A DNA stretch of 64,000 nt from Chamaecrista fasciculata (GCA_003254925.1 QANZ01007743.1:43635-107634), one strand, 5' to 3'. Shown: positions 1 to 26,619, numbered from the stretch's first letter. Program-made: numbers and translations. The notes: generated by a model not told the origin, from the letters alone.

Positions 1-1194
1 TGCCTACAGCTACTGTGGCAGGAGAAGCAGCCATTTAGTATGGGAATTTGGTGGTTATGACTCTGCTTTTGTAGTGCAATATTTGGCCGTTGAACTTATA
101 AGTCATGAAGGAGGTTTCTAGTGTACATGAGTCTAAATTTGATTATAAACTGAGAGCATCTTCCTTTTACTTTTGAACTTTGTTACATGGTGGTACCAAC
201 TAATCAACATGCTTTATGGAAATGCATGAAATTCCCCATAATTGAAGGGTAAAAATCATGTTATGGTTTGCTTCCTTTACACACAAGTAAATTGTAGATC
301 ATATTACATGTGAAGAGTGTTTACTCTGCCTGAATTTGAATTCTAGATTTCTTGTATACTATTTTAAATTCTCACCCCTTCATTACATCTAGTAGGTTAG
401 ATGTCAGTTTTATTTGCAACTTTTTTCTTTTCTGGGTTTTTTTTTTGGTAAAATCTTTTCTGGGTTTTTGCAATAGCCATATTGGCAATGGCTTAGGAGT
501 TAGTTTTATTTACAACCTTTTTTTTTTTGGCAATCATTATAGTGGCAACTTTGAAAATTCTACTTGTGCTAAATCAGTGAATTGTACCTTATTTTAAAAG
601 TCCAAAAAAAACAAAATCACATTATTATTTATTAGGTCAATTTTCTCTCCACCTTTCGTGCCTTAAATAAAGGAGAGAGAAGTGCTATTTTTGAAGTCTT
701 GCTTTATGGGTCCTTTGGTCATGGGGTGCCATTGTTGTTGTCTAACTCTAATTGATTTCTGTATGGCCCCATTTTAACCGTTGGTTTTAGAGGGTAGCTC
801 CTTCCCGACTCGTTTTAATTCTCTCGTCTATTCTCTTGTTGCAATTTCTTCAATGAGTTGTATTATTTTCATACACATAATTTCCTTCTTTTAAAGCTTT
901 TCTCTCTCTACATGTTAAGATTTTTTTTTTTAGTTTATGCCCTTGAAAATCTGCAATTCTCTCCATCAATTCTCAATAGAAAAAGCAATCAACGCAGCTT
1001 GCAAGTTGTTGCACTGATTTACGTGTGTAGTGAAATTTCAAGAAGTAGGTAATGTAATTAAATACTTTTACATAAAAGAATATACATATCTACATCATAC
1101 AGTGCGTAGGCATTTGTATGTTACAAAGCCATTATTAAGCATTATTAAGCTTAAGAAATAAAAAGAGATTATTTTACATTTCTAACCTGCAATG

Positions 1195-1936
1195 CAATGA
1201 AAAAGTCGAACCAAACCGATTTGAAAAATCAAACCGAAACAAAAACCGAACTAAATCGAACATTGAACAGTTTGATTTAGTTTGGTTAAAAATATATTAA
1301 ATTGATTAATTTAATTCGATTAACAATTTAAGTATATAATTAATCGAATTAACCGTGTTCAAATTTAATCCAATCCAAAATTAAACGAATCAATTCAATC
1401 CAAATTGACCAAAACCAATTACATAATCGGTTGAATTGGATGCAAGATGATTCGGTTTGTATGGATTTGAAATTAAAAATCGACCGAATCAAACTGAACC
1501 ATATCACTATTTTTATTAAATATTATATATATATATTAAATAAAAAAATATATTTCCCTACCTCTAAATACCTAACCCTAATTATCTCATTCATTTCTCT
1601 ACAAGTCTTGTAGGCTGCAACTCTATCGCCATTCACCATAAAATTAGGGATTGACATGTATTTACTGGATTGTATGTTTTGTGGCATATATTTACTGGAT
1701 TCCGTCGTCCTTCTAATTTTTTTTTTCAGAATTTTTATGATTTTTATACTTTTTAAATTTTTATCTTAATAATTAACAAAGAAAACCAATTAACCAAACC
1801 AATTTATATCAATTAAAGTCGATTTGGATTGGTTCGGTTGGTCTAAAATAACTAGATTGATCTGATGACTTTTGTTGTCATCTAATTCGTTCGGTTTGGT
1901 TGAAATAAATTGTCCAAACCGATTTGAACACCCCAG
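1195..1936. mobile_element. Degenerate hAT-like MITE
   Basis: Many AAACCGAACC and GGTTTGGTT-like words occur in inverted arrangement, and the right edge reads GAACACCCCAG, like the termini of the better preserved hAT-type element at 23845-24632. No matching left terminus or clear target duplication was found, so the copy is probably eroded or truncated on the left. Confidence 0.35.
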
Positions 1937-2000
1937 CTAATATTTGTATGTTTTTTTACTTTAATTTATTATGTATGATTATATTTAAACAAAAACTAAC

Positions 2001-2077
2001 CCTTAAATGGAGCTTGGATCCGCGAAAGATTAGTCCTTAACCCATTGAGCTGAGATACCTTGGGCAACAAAAAAAAC
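2001..2077 (+). mobile_element. 3' fragment of a SINE
   Basis: The piece matches the 3' half of the SINE at 3456-3636 in word order: CTTAAATGGAG, GATTAGTCCTTA, GATACCTTGGG, then an A-run. No Pol III promoter boxes are present, so it looks 5'-truncated. Confidence 0.35.
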
Positions 2078-2562
2078 TATCATTTTTTTCTTTGATCATC
2101 ATGCAATTAGATATATTTTTGTATTATGATAGTTTATAGTCTCATCAAAATATATTATTTTAGTTATTGACTAACTATTATTCTCATTATTTTTTTTCTC
2201 AAATTTCTAATTTTCATTATCATCTTCTCTTCCAATCTTTAATTTTAACTCAGTGTTCGGAAATATTTTTTTTTCTTTTTAATTTTATTATTGATTAATA
2301 AAAAAATATTTAAATTGCTCAACCATTCGCCCAAATTGCTATTTTATTAGTTTGGTTTGATTTAGTTAAAAAAATTATTTTTAACCATTTAATTAAGAAT
2401 TAATTCGAACATGAATGGATCAACTAAAAAATTTATTCGAAATGGGTCAATCCGGCCCCAAAATGAAAAGCAACCAATACATCATTTCAAGCCTCAACAT
2501 TAGATATCCACTGCAATTCATGATCTCTCAACCTATTTTTGGTGTAATATTAAATGAACAAA

Positions 2563-5500
2563 TTATTGTATGCTAGGGAAATGGCACACATACCCTAACC
2601 TTCTATGTGAGGCAAGAGCATGTTCCAAAGCAACCTTGATACTAGCAGCCTCCCGGAACAATGATTCGTACAATTGACAGATAAATCGTGACAGTTCCTC
2701 CTCATCATCATCCCAAAACCACGAAGCCTGTTCTTCATTTTTCTCGGCATCACTATCTTCCCAGTCACTTATTGGACTTTCAGATTCAGTCTGATTTTCC
2801 ACTTCATCCTCCCCAATTTCAAATTTTCCATTTTCCAATGCAGACATCTCCCAAGAACCATCAAATGTGGTTAATGGAGGCTCTGGGGGTTCATTTGAAG
2901 GACATATAACAGCTTTGGCACCAGAATCTAGAAAGGCCTTAATAAGAGCTGGAGTTGGTCCATATAAACCAGTGCATATTATGATTCGGTCTCTCCAAGC
3001 TCCAACCTGGGTCATTCAAGAAATTAATAAAATGCGGAAGGAAACAAAAAAATGAGTCAAACATTGTATGTATGTGGTATACAATGAAATAGTATAAAGC
3101 AGCTAGTAATATTTCTTCCCTCTACCTACCCTAGGGAATTTGTGGTGATACAGAAGAGAGATAATACAACACAAGTTGCTCTGCTTCTAACTTCTGTTTG
3201 ATTTTATTGTACATGACAGATCGAAGGTTTAACCTAAAGATTTGATGCGAACTACTTCAATTACTTAAAAACCTTTCAGAAAGGAAATCCTGATTCAGAA
3301 TGATATCAAGAGCCTTTAACACACAACAAATGAAAGCTTTTACAAATGATCTTCTTTAAACCAAAGATCATTTCTCTCTTGATTTGATAAAAAGGAAAAA
3401 AAAAAATCAGTTCTTCCCCACATTCCCAGTAAGCCAAATAGATGGTTCAATGAAACTACACGAGTGCGACCTAGTGGTTCTTCACTTGGTCCCTTAACCA
3501 AGTGGTGGAGATTCAAATCCTACTTTTGGTTATGAAAAACATTTTGTGACCAGCCGTTTAACCTTAAGTGGAGGATCTGTGGCGGAGGGATTAGTCACTA
3601 TTCCGGATGGTGGATACCCTTGGTTTATACAAAAAAAAATAGATAGTTCGACGAAAAAAAAAAAAGGACAAAGTAATTTCCCCGGTTTAGAATTTCTGTA
3701 GATTTTTTCTATGAAAAGAAAGAAGATTGCCTTTAGATGATCTTCAAATCCTAACAGACCAGCCAGACAAGATGGTTTACAACATGAGCCAGAGCTAGGA
3801 TCACAGGAGGCCCTCTTAAGGAACAAATAAATGAACCCCTTCAGAATATATGAAGTCAGAGAAACATACTAAGGCATAAACTATTAGGTCCCTTGCAATA
3901 AAATGAAAAAAAAACCACATTATCTTAGATATCTGTCTAACATTCTTGCCATTGAATGGAAGTGATTACCACAGAATCGATTGATTAACGTCTCACCCCA
4001 TTCAAATATTTTAAAAACTCAGACCAGATGATGAAAGTGAACCTTTGACAGCCGCAAATAGACAGATATAGACAAGAGGTTAGTGTAAAGCTATTTACTT
4101 ATATAGAGGGAAAATAAGTATATTAAAATAAGAACAAAGCACATACCATCCATCGAACATCATCAGGTGTTAAGTGTACTGAAGGGACTGTCCTACGGAA
4201 CATATATGATCCAATTTCTGTATTATCCTCCATAACCTTATAAGATATAAAAAATAAGTTAAGATAGGAGTTTCAACTTGATTTTAGAAACTAATGAATC
4301 AGAATTAGCAGAAGGAGATATACCAGGGTTTGATGGCCGACATAGCGGTGAACAATTCCTCCAATTTGGAAATAAGGTTTAGAGGCAACCAAATCAAAAA
4401 CAGTAGAAATATTGGCAAGCAGAGATGCACACTTTCTCCGATGGCTCCTCATTGTTGACAATAAACTAAATTTAAAACTTTGTAGAAATTTCTCAGCAAG
4501 CTCCCCAGGTTCAGCCACCACAAATACATCGTTCTGCCAACTAATAATAACCATAAAAGTCATGGTTCATTCCTCAAAGAGAAAAAAGGAACAAAAGAAA
4601 TTCAATAGAATTCAAAAACTATACAAGCAAGTACCTCACAATTAAGCCATCCAAGTCATTCTGAAGGGCTAAATGAATAACACCTACTTGTGGTGAATTC
4701 TGCAATTTCTCATGCAACGATTGGAGAGGTAAAGGGAGCTGTCTAAGTCCTCGGGGAGACACCGGAGGTGATGCTGCTGTTTTTACTGATTGACCATCTA
4801 AACTTAAAGGTGGGACCAGATCAATCCGTCCAACCCTATGACTAAAATCAGGACTACAGACATGCGGAGTTGATGGGAAGCTTCCAGAAAACAGAGGTGA
4901 TGCAACTGGAGTAGGGAATGATGTTGCTGGAATTTTCTTTACAATTCCAGAGAAACCTTGCATTCGACTTAGCCTTATCCCATTATGTGAACAAAATGAT
5001 TCAAGAGTCTGGGCATGGTGCATCACTCTTCCAGAATCTGGATTTGGTGAAGCTTCAACAAGTAGTACATTACGCCTCCATCCTAAGGTTGGGCCACTGC
5101 CATCTGGTAAAGCACAATAAAAAAGTTCTGAAGGTATTAAATTTAATTTACCAAGAGTGAACATTTTACAGGTGGCAGGTGGCACTGTGGCAGATGGAAA
5201 ATAGACAATATATTAGCAATAATACCCTTATTTGACTCCTCTGTCTTAGGTAGCTTAGATTTTATATTCTCTGACCACTTCTCTTCGAGCTTGAGTGGCA
5301 AAAGCAATCTCTCACAGACACTTTCAAGTGCCTGGTGATTCTTTTGAATATATTCACCAACTGCAGATTCCAACTTCAGCCAGATAGTTGGATCTGTTTC
5401 ATCAAGTTCCATACCACAACGTTCATCAACTGCAAGGCAGACGATACAGAACAAAAACTAAGAGTTAAAGTCCTTTCCATGAACAGCTATTCTTTTAAGG

Positions 5501-8500
5501 ATACTCCCTCATAGAAACAAGGAAACAGAAACTAAAATTTGAAGAGATAGCAGATTACTGAAATGTGATTCAATTAGAATTAACAGGGGAAAGGAAAGGT
5601 TTAATGCCTGCACTCCAACACTTAGCTATATACCTGGATTGAAACGAAAATACTGTAACTCAGGGAGCATTGGCAGCAACGTACTCAAAGCTTCCTCTAC
5701 CCGATCAACAGAGCAAGCACTCTCAACCAACACTTGCCCCGTATCTAAATAACGCCAACCACCTCTTCTCACCTACAACAACATAAAAGTATAGACACTC
5801 AATAAGTTCAACAGCTAGTGGAAAATCCGCTGAAATCTATACAAATGTAAACCACTTGATAACTTTATTGTCACGCATTACAGAACTAGCAAAGAATGTT
5901 TCAAGTTCAAACCAATGTTATTAAAACCGGACCGGAGACTGATCCGGACAGACCTTCAGATCACGGGTTGATTGGTTCAATCGGTTAACCAACGGTCGAA
6001 CCGGATGACGTCATAAATATATAAATAAAATAAATATTAATTATTTTAAATATAAATATTCCATAATTGATAAAATATAACTATAAACTTTATATAACAA
6101 TAAGATATACGTGTGAATCCATAATTTCATTGTCCTACATAAATAAAATATACAAAAGTCACAACATGAATAATTATTAGATTAGTAAAAATGAAAAAAA
6201 ATGAGTTTTTTCTTTGTTTTAATAGGTTTACAACATTTTCTATTGAGTTTCATATTACCTTTTTGCATTTGGCCCACAAAATCAACAAAAAAAGCTAAAA
6301 AAAATGAATTTTTCATTGAAAATAGTGGCCCGGCCGGTTTTCTAAAAACCGCTCCGAGTCACGGTTCAACCAGGGCCAATCCGGTCCGAAGCGGTTTTGA
6401 GCGGTTTAAAGCGGTCCAACCTTCTTAACGGTCCAATAGTCCAAACCAAGCCGTCTTCACTCTCGGGTCCTGGTCGGACAGGTTCGACCGTCCGGTCCGG
6501 TCCGGGTTTTATAACATTGGTTCAAACCGTTAAGAATAACAACCAATGACCTTTATCTTCTTTAAAGTTTTATTTTTTTATTTTTTTATTTTTTGGGGAA
6601 ACAAACAGAGAACAGTAGAGACCTTTGTTGGAACAGAACCACACCCTATTGAAACAAGGCAGTCAATTTTTGTGTCAGGCCAAAGAAGTTGTGCTTCTCT
6701 TATGGCAAAAATGGTAGGATTGTTTGCCACTATTGCACCATCCTGCCAACGGTTGACATCTTATGGAATGTTTGAGGAGCAAGGATGAAAAGATGTACAT
6801 GCCAAGAACATAAAACACATTACTCAGAAACTTAAACATGTTTTACTCAATGCCGACAATAGCAGAGCAGCCATTACCATCAGAAAAATCATCAAGATAG
6901 TAAGGAGCAGCTGATGAAGCTCTAATTGCCTGCCACACTTGATGCTTACAGCTTCCAAAGAAAGCGCTGCGCTTATAGCCAATTTGGGTACCTTTTGCAG
7001 GTGATGCTAATTCAGATATTCCTGAGCTTTCTGAAGTCACAAGAGGCATTTCAGGTGTGCCAGCAGGGTACTGCAGTTTAGATAGGAAAATGAGAGAAAA
7101 TACAGGGATTTTACATCTATTGAAAACATTATAAGTAGACAAAAACACCAAACAAAATTCTAGGTCTCACCTGATAATTGCGGAATATGAAAGGCTGTGC
7201 TGGCACAACGCTCACCAAGGATGATACAGTAAAAACCTTGGGCACATTTTTTACAGCAGAATCTATCATTAGATCTCCATCCTCGTCAGCACACATTTCC
7301 CTCAACAACCTCTCAAACTGATCTGCGCTATGCTGCAAGATAGTAAGCCAAGACGATAATAATATCTTCTTTCAGGGCAAAACAATGCACAGGTATTGCT
7401 GTAGAATAACAGCTAGTTTGAAACAGAGCAACAAACTATGATTTTTATTTTCAAACATGAACTGTCATGCAAAAAATATAATTTAGTATTGTGAAGTATC
7501 CCATTTACTCTTAGAATTCCTAACACATTTACAAACGTTTATGATTGAAACATCACAACCTAGAAAATCATAACTAATACTAAATGACTTTTTGAAATAT
7601 AGCAACATAAAGAAAGAAGTACATACTTTTGATCCATGAACAACAACTCTAAAATTCTGAGACGAACTCTTATAAAGTTGATCTAACTTTTCTCTCCAAG
7701 ATGCAGCTTCATTGTCCTTGGGCACAGTTTCAGCAAAAACATGCTTTCCTGATATTCAAAAGGCATTCAATCAGTTTATTTACATCAATCAATACATAAA
7801 TTAGAGCATTCCATTGGCAAGAGCACCTCACCAAGATTTTTGTATGTATCTTCACATTTTTCTAAAGTCATCAACTTAATCCCAAGGGCAACAGCAAGCA
7901 TTCCACCAGTTGATGTGCCACATATTAGATCAAACAACTCATGTATCCTCTTTCCAGTTCTCTTTTCAATTTCCTTGAGAATTTGCACAGTTAATAGACC
8001 TTTCATCCCACCTCCATCCATTGAGAGTATGCGAAGTCCTTGCCTTGCCACTTGTCTACCTTTGATGGCACGCCGCAGGTTTTCATTTTCTCCTAGAAAA
8101 GGATAAATTAAAGAAGCACATTCACTGATCAGGTTAAAACATTCTGAAAGACAAAAGACAAATTATATGTAGAGACAAACCAAGAATTGCCAAAGCACGA
8201 GCCGCAGCTTTTTTCACACACGGTTCAGCTGCAACAGTCAGGCGCAAGAGAAGTTCTCGCAAATTTTCAGAAGTAACAAGAACACGACGATTCTCCTGAC
8301 AGAAGGCCAAATTTCCCACAGCAAAGAGAGCTAGTTGTTGTACCTATATAAAAATAACATTGAAATTAGAGAACAAGCAATACAAAGGATACAATAAAAC
8401 TTCTATCTTTGAGAAGAACCTAGCAAACTTGCCTCTGGATCTTTGTGGGTACATAAGAGGTTCAATGATTTTAATAGATCCTTGGTCAACATCTTCTCAG

Positions 8501-10462
8501 CCACTGTATCAGATGTAAAAGCTAACTTCACCACCAGTTGCAATACAGATACTAGCTCTTCCCGACCTAAAGATTTGAGAATTGTTTCAATAGGTTGCAT
8601 AATGTCAGCTTTCACCAGCTGCAGTGCCACAGAAACATCAGAGGAAAGAGCAGAGAGAGCAGAGCAGGCTCGCTCAACCTGTAAAATGTTATGGAACATT
8701 CAACCACTGAAGTTATAAGAATATATAGAACTATGACATCTAGAAACAAGACATACCACATGTTGGTTGTCACTACTAATCATACTTATAAGCTGCCGCA
8801 CTGCATTCTCATCTTTACCAACCACCACCCTATTTTCTCGGTCTTGCATTATTTTTTCAAGTGCAGATGCTAGTAGAGGGTGATGACAAAAAGAAAAGCG
8901 GAAGATGAGAGAGAAGAAGGCACTTAGCTTATGCTTAGACGCAACAAAATAAGAACTGTTGTCCACCTGAAATAACCAGAGAAAGTATATTTAACTGGGT
9001 ATGGGATGTAATTCAAAAGAATTAAGCCAAAAAGCACTCATGTTACTTTGTCCAAACAAACTTGCCTCTATTTGCACATTCACTGATCTTAAATTTTCAT
9101 CTGCCGCGATCCTAATATTTGCAAGAGAAAGATGTCTTAGTTTGTGGAGAGGCAGAATTTCAGGAAGAAACTCAAGAGGATTTCCATATAACCTAAGAAC
9201 ACGTAATTCAGCCATAGCCCTGTCATTGATACAAATTAACAAATAAGAATAGAATAATACACAGATTCTAAACAAGTAAATAAAAGATTGTGGATAGAAT
9301 AACCTGAAGTCCAGGAGAGGCCTAACAAGCTTATTGTTCTCCAATGACAATTCTACCAACTGATCACATTGTCTTAGTTCCACTGATCAAAATACTTTGA
9401 ACATCAGATAACTAAGCATGATTGCAAGAAACTTGAGTTATACATAAAATTACAATCATTCACTTTCAGGTAGTAACTCTGAGACGAAAGTCTTACCAGG
9501 AACTGACACAAGCATGTTGTTGTCAATGCTGAGCACTTTTAAACTTCGTAGCTCACCAAGCTCAGGTGGCAAAACTGAAAGCTTGTTGTTATCAAGGTAG
9601 ACTTTCTCAAGATGTGGCAACCGAGTAAGCTCAACGGGAAACACCTATATAAAAGTGAGACATTTAAAGATACGCCTGATCCAGCTCAAATATGTCTCAC
9701 TTACAAAGCAACAGAGAATGAAATGCATACAAACACAACTGCACAATAATACTCTTACATATGTTACCCTATTGACAATGGGAAACCTTCTTCAAAAGCT
9801 AAATCCTTCTTTTCTCAACCAAATTGCAAAGGAACCACACTTTTGTTCACACAATTCCATCATTTTATCTCACTCCAGCAGAAGCAAATACCAAATTCAC
9901 GTAAAATGAGCAACAAAACAAGCAGGTCGCACAAGCATACAAGTAAAACTCAAACTCTCAGTAACCTAATAAAACTCACCGACAAGCTACAGCCACAAAT
10001 ACTGAGCACAGAAACACTCCTCCAGTGATCACCGTAACCCTTGACGCCTTCTCCAACTAAGGAAGCCAAATTTGAGCCCAACAAGCGAGTCAACACCGCA
10101 GTCCCTTCAGCCTGTTGCCCAGAGCTAACAGCTTTAGTCATTTTGATAGCCTTCAAAGGATCTCTTCTCTTGTTCACCTTCATATCGACTGCTACATAAT
10201 CATCCTCTTCAGGCCTTAAATCAACCATCACGCAGTCCTGTGGCATCGGTAGAGCCACCATGAGCTGCGATTGAAGCTTTAAAGCTACCTGGTCCTCATC
10301 CTCCGCTGAAGACCAATCCAGCTCAATTCGAAACCCAAGTTCTTGTTCTAGCGAAAGCATCGAGCGAGTGGACGAACGTGAACCAGCGAGATTCTCGGTG
10401 CCATAAATAAGCGTAAGATGAAAAGCCTCCGAGGGTCTCTTCCAGCCTAGTGCCCAGGTCAT
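2563..10462 (-). CDS. PLA1: Patatin-like phospholipase with LRR and armadillo repeats (pPLA-I type)
   Basis: This is a lipid acyl hydrolase, 1306 residues and 18 exons: 10462-9980, 9644-9497, 9382-9304, 9219-9066, 8966-8757, 8678-8433, 8343-8181, 8092-7832, 7748-7627, 7332-7171, 7070-6878, 6759-6623, 5772-5634, 5429-5226, 5103-4635, 4540-4324, 4236-4147, 3006-2563. Every junction keeps the frame. Leucine-rich repeats occupy about residues 160-265, an armadillo-like region about 290-495, and the patatin domain about 510-810. The patatin domain has the oxyanion motif DGGGMKG (520-526), the nucleophile in GTSTGG (Ser555) and the catalytic Asp in DGA (Asp747). An acidic C-terminal part ends in HFPSIQ. 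The order LRR-ARM-patatin is diagnostic of plant pPLA-I, which in Arabidopsis hydrolyses galactolipids and phospholipids and has been linked to jasmonate supply. Introns 4 and 6 use GC donors. Introns 12 and 17 carry a MITE and a SINE. The gene appears intact. The start ATG opens MTWALGWKRPSE, as in relatives. Confidence 0.95.
3456..3636 (+). mobile_element. SINE in the last pPLA-I intron
   Basis: A 181-bp tRNA-derived-looking retroposon. It has a Pol III A-box-like stretch (CGACCTAGTGGTT) and a B box (GATTCAAATCC), ends in an A-run, and is flanked by 20-bp direct repeats (3436-3455 and 3637-3656) with three differences. It lies in intron 17 of the phospholipase gene, antisense to that gene. 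Confidence 0.7.
5912..6520. mobile_element. GC-rich-ended MITE in pPLA-I intron 12
   Basis: A 609-bp insert bounded by inverted termini CCAATGTTAT ... ATAACATTGG, followed inward by runs of ACCGGACCGG on both arms. Perfect 6-bp direct repeats TTCAAA (5906-5911, 6521-6526) flank it. No coding capacity is recognised. Superfamily not assigned; a related degraded copy may lie at 36320-37135. Confidence 0.6.
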
Positions 10463-10830
10463 CGTGATTCGTGCTCAAAATTAGGAGTAGAATTTAGTTG
10501 TAGTGTGAATGGAGGGTTTGGAAATGACATCCGGATTCTACGATGATCTTCTGATCATTGATAAAAGGAAAGAAAATCAAGAATGTCTCAGAACGCATGA
10601 GAGTATCGATCAGAATTGCGAACTAAGAGAGATAGTGAGAGTGAGAAAATAGGTTGAAAATTTTGCAGAGGAAGTAGGAAGGAGAAGGAGAGAGAAGCTG
10701 AATCCTGAAAGACCGAGACTGATGATACTACCATCTCCGACGGAAACGGTGTTCGTTCTCTTCTGCGCATTGTCGTTTTCACAAGAGCGATGGCGGCTGT
10801 CGTTTTGACTCAGTAATATTCAATACTTTC
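10463..10830 (-). promoter_or_regulatory. Probable 5' leader of the pPLA-I gene, with a possible upstream ORF
   Basis: Upstream of the start codon the coding-sense strand is pyrimidine-rich (CTCTCTCTCTTAG-like runs), typical of plant leaders. An in-leader ATG at 10770 opens a 60-codon reading frame that ends at 10588, before the main start. Whether it is transcribed depends on the unknown start site. Confidence 0.3.
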
Positions 10831-11147
10831 TAAAGGGTACATGGACATGGACTATTCAGAATGGACACGTTTTTTATTACAAAAACTATCAAAATCCCAC
10901 CATTTACAGCAATGTCCCTACGTTCAAATCTATTTGTAAAATGATTGAAATCTAGATTTAAATTGTCTTTGGAATTTAAATCCTCTTCTTTGTATTGATT
11001 TATAGATTTATAGATTATAGATTGACCATTATCATATTTTGATATTTATTTGGTCAAATTAATTAGTGTGTGTAACTATTAAAATTATGAAAAAGATCAT
11101 CGGATAATTATGCGAAAAAGTTAAAATTATTTCTTATATATTTTTAA

Positions 11148-11537
11148 GAGTAAATTACACTTTGGTATTCGGTTCTCTGGATCGATTTCACTTTGGTACC
11201 CTGTTATTTCAAAAGTGACACTTTGGTACCTTGTTCTTTCCACCGTTAACATTTTGGTACCTTATTCTTTAAAAGTGACATTTTAGTACCTTGTTCTTTG
11301 CACCGTTAATACTTTGGTACCCTAAAAATGATAGAACAAGGTAACAAATCGTAAAAGAACAGGGTGCCAAAGTGAAATTGGTCTATAGAATGGGGTACCA
11401 AAATGTCACTTTTGAAAGAACAAAGTACCAAAATGTTAACGGTGCAAAGAATGAGGTACCAAAGTGTCACTTTTGAAAGAACAGGGTACCAAAGTGAAAT
11501 CGATCTATAGTATAAGGTACCAAAATGTAATTTACGC
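11148..11537. mobile_element. Foldback Mutator-like MITE
   Basis: A 390-bp element that is almost one long inverted repeat. The left arm repeats phrases such as CACTTTGGTACC and the right arm carries their complements, ending in GTAATTTAC. Flanks are 9-bp direct repeats, TATTTTTAA and CATTTTTAA (8/9). The 9-bp duplication and the GAGTAAATT terminus put it with the other such elements of this window. It lies between the phospholipase promoter and the 3' end of the beta-glucosidase gene. Confidence 0.65.
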
Positions 11538-11945
11538 CATTTTTAATTCTAGCATACCATACAAAATGCATTCTCAATCTTTCTCTTTTTTTTTTTTTTT
11601 CCCTTCTTTAAATATGAAAACATTGAAACAAAAAAGCTAAAGGCGCATCAAGAATTGAAGAGGAACCACATCGACTTTGAAAATGTCTGTTATTATCATT
11701 TTTTATTGTTAAAGGTGATACACACAGAAGCCTTGGAAACAGATAAGATATATAAATAACACTTGTATTGTATTTATAGAAAATATCGTTCAAACTTCAA
11801 ACCAAAAGATTTCTTGATCAGTATTATATATATATATCATGTTAATTTATACAAGAGTACATGTGTTTGCTGTTGCTAATCCATCTCATATAATTAACTA
11901 GAAGTGAAAACCAAACTTTATCGCATATATGTATAAAATTAACAT

Positions 11946-25208
<13,263 letters not shown>

Positions 25209-25262
25209 ATGCATGATTTTGTGTTTTTTTTTTTTAAAACTTTGTGAGGAATCAAAGTACAA

Positions 25263-25290
25263 AACATGTATATATATATATATAGAGAAA
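25263..25290 (-). promoter_or_regulatory. Likely TATA region of the BGLU gene
   Basis: An alternating TA run lies 55-80 bases upstream of the beta-glucosidase start codon on the coding strand. It is the only strong TATA-like site near the start. The position fits a short leader. Confidence 0.4.
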
Positions 25291-25533
25291 GAAGGGGTAG
25301 CGTAGATGTTATGTCGGGAGGCGGGGTAGGCATATATGCGACTACGGGCTTTGCGTGCCCGTTAAATATGTATGTAAAATAAATAAGGGACTAAATTGTT
25401 AACTTAGTAAAGAAAGAGAGACCAAATAATAAATTTTCTCTTATTTTTAATTTCATAGACTATAGTTTTAAACATGGACGACCAGAAGGGGTGGAGCCAT
25501 ATAATATTAGATGATGGATGGATGTTATTATAT

Positions 25534-25881
25534 AGGTTAAAGTGTATTTTTGGTCCCATAACTTTGACAAAGATCTTAATTTGGTTTCATAATTCTTTTT
25601 ATTGCGATTTTGGTCCTATAACTTTTGAAAACGTCTTACTGTTGGTCTCAAGTTGATTTCTATCCATTATCTGCCGTTAAATCCACTTCACTCATATTTG
25701 CCACATCATCATTCAACTCAATATGTCAGATCATCTTTAACGACAGAAAATGGATGAAAATCAGTTTTGGACTAACGATGGGACGTTTTCAGAAGTTATG
25801 GGACTAAAATTACAACAAAAAAAGTTATGAGACCAAATTGAGACATTTGCCAAAGTTATGGGACCAAAAATACACTTTAGC
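25534..25881. mobile_element. Mutator-like foldback element upstream of BGLU
   Basis: The ends AGGTTAAAGTGTATTTTTGG and the complement at the right (CCAAAAATACACTTTAGCC) form a long inverted repeat. The flanking 9-mers TTATTATAT and CTATTATAT match at 8 of 9. It lies about 330 bp upstream of the beta-glucosidase start. Confidence 0.6.
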
Positions 25882-26619
25882 CTATTATATATATATATAT
25901 ATATATATACATGGCATGCATGCATGTTTGACATGTTGCTAGGCTGTAGGCACCACTTGCTTCAAGGGATTTATATATAATTTGTGTTTTGTAATTGTTT
26001 CCACTTGAATTTGAATATACCAACAACTTATAACAGTACGTAGGCTATGGTCCAGAGATGTTACTGGAAGCCCATATTTAAGACGAAACATACCAAAACT
26101 GTTAAAAGTTGAGATGGAGACAGACCACAGAGACAGATCACGACGTTCAAAGTTTATTGGAAACTTTTTTTTTTCCCAAAGTGTATTTTTATCCTATATA
26201 TTTTACTGAAATTGCATATCTGGCCCTGTATTGTACTTTTGGTCCCATATTATAATCTCTAAAAAAAACACAATTAACTTGTAATTTTAAAACTTCTCTC
26301 TACTGTAAAGTTAAAGAATGAACTATTAAAATTTGATTAAGAGATGATGAGACATTAATTAATATTCAAACTTACTCTTCATAGAGTAAGATATATTGTT
26401 GGAAATTGAGGGAGAAAAGAATGAAATGATTGGGTAGTTGGGTTGATTGACTTGTCAGTTGTCAGATTAATTAATCAAAACTTGGCGGGTAAGGGTAATG
26501 TTATTCACTCATTTGGACTAAATAACCTAGATTGGATTATATTGAAGAGTTCGATCATTACTTACTGAGAGAGTGAAAATCGTGTTGGGATTATAGTTGC
26601 ATTAAATTGAACTAAAAAT

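Larger units (their letters stand above)
1..2562. other. Intergenic DNA left of the pPLA-I gene
   Basis: I see no supportable complete gene here. The stretch is AT-rich with short homopolymer runs. It holds a degenerate repeat rich in AAACCGAACC-like words (about 1195-1936) and a short SINE-like piece (about 2001-2077), both listed separately. The 3' untranslated region of the phospholipase gene must lie in the last few hundred bases, because that gene's stop codon is at the right edge and it is read leftward. Confidence 0.6.

Noticed and set aside
1..38. Possible C-terminal codons (reading PTATVAGEAAI then stop) of an upstream plus-strand gene at the left edge.
   Set aside because: Only about a dozen codons are visible, with no motif; any open frame could give this by chance.
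352..1613. Open frames of 60-81 codons in the left intergenic DNA.
   Set aside because: Low-complexity Phe/Leu/Ile-rich translations in AT-rich DNA, with no recognisable domain, splice context or leader.
2688..5160. Plus-strand open frames opposite the pPLA-I exons.
   Set aside because: They are antisense shadows of real exons; the minus strand gives a continuous family match across 18 exons.
9061..9065. Alternative GT donor 4 bases after the GC donor of pPLA-I intron 4.
   Set aside because: It would shift the frame into the next exon, while the GC donor gives an exact in-frame join matching the family protein.
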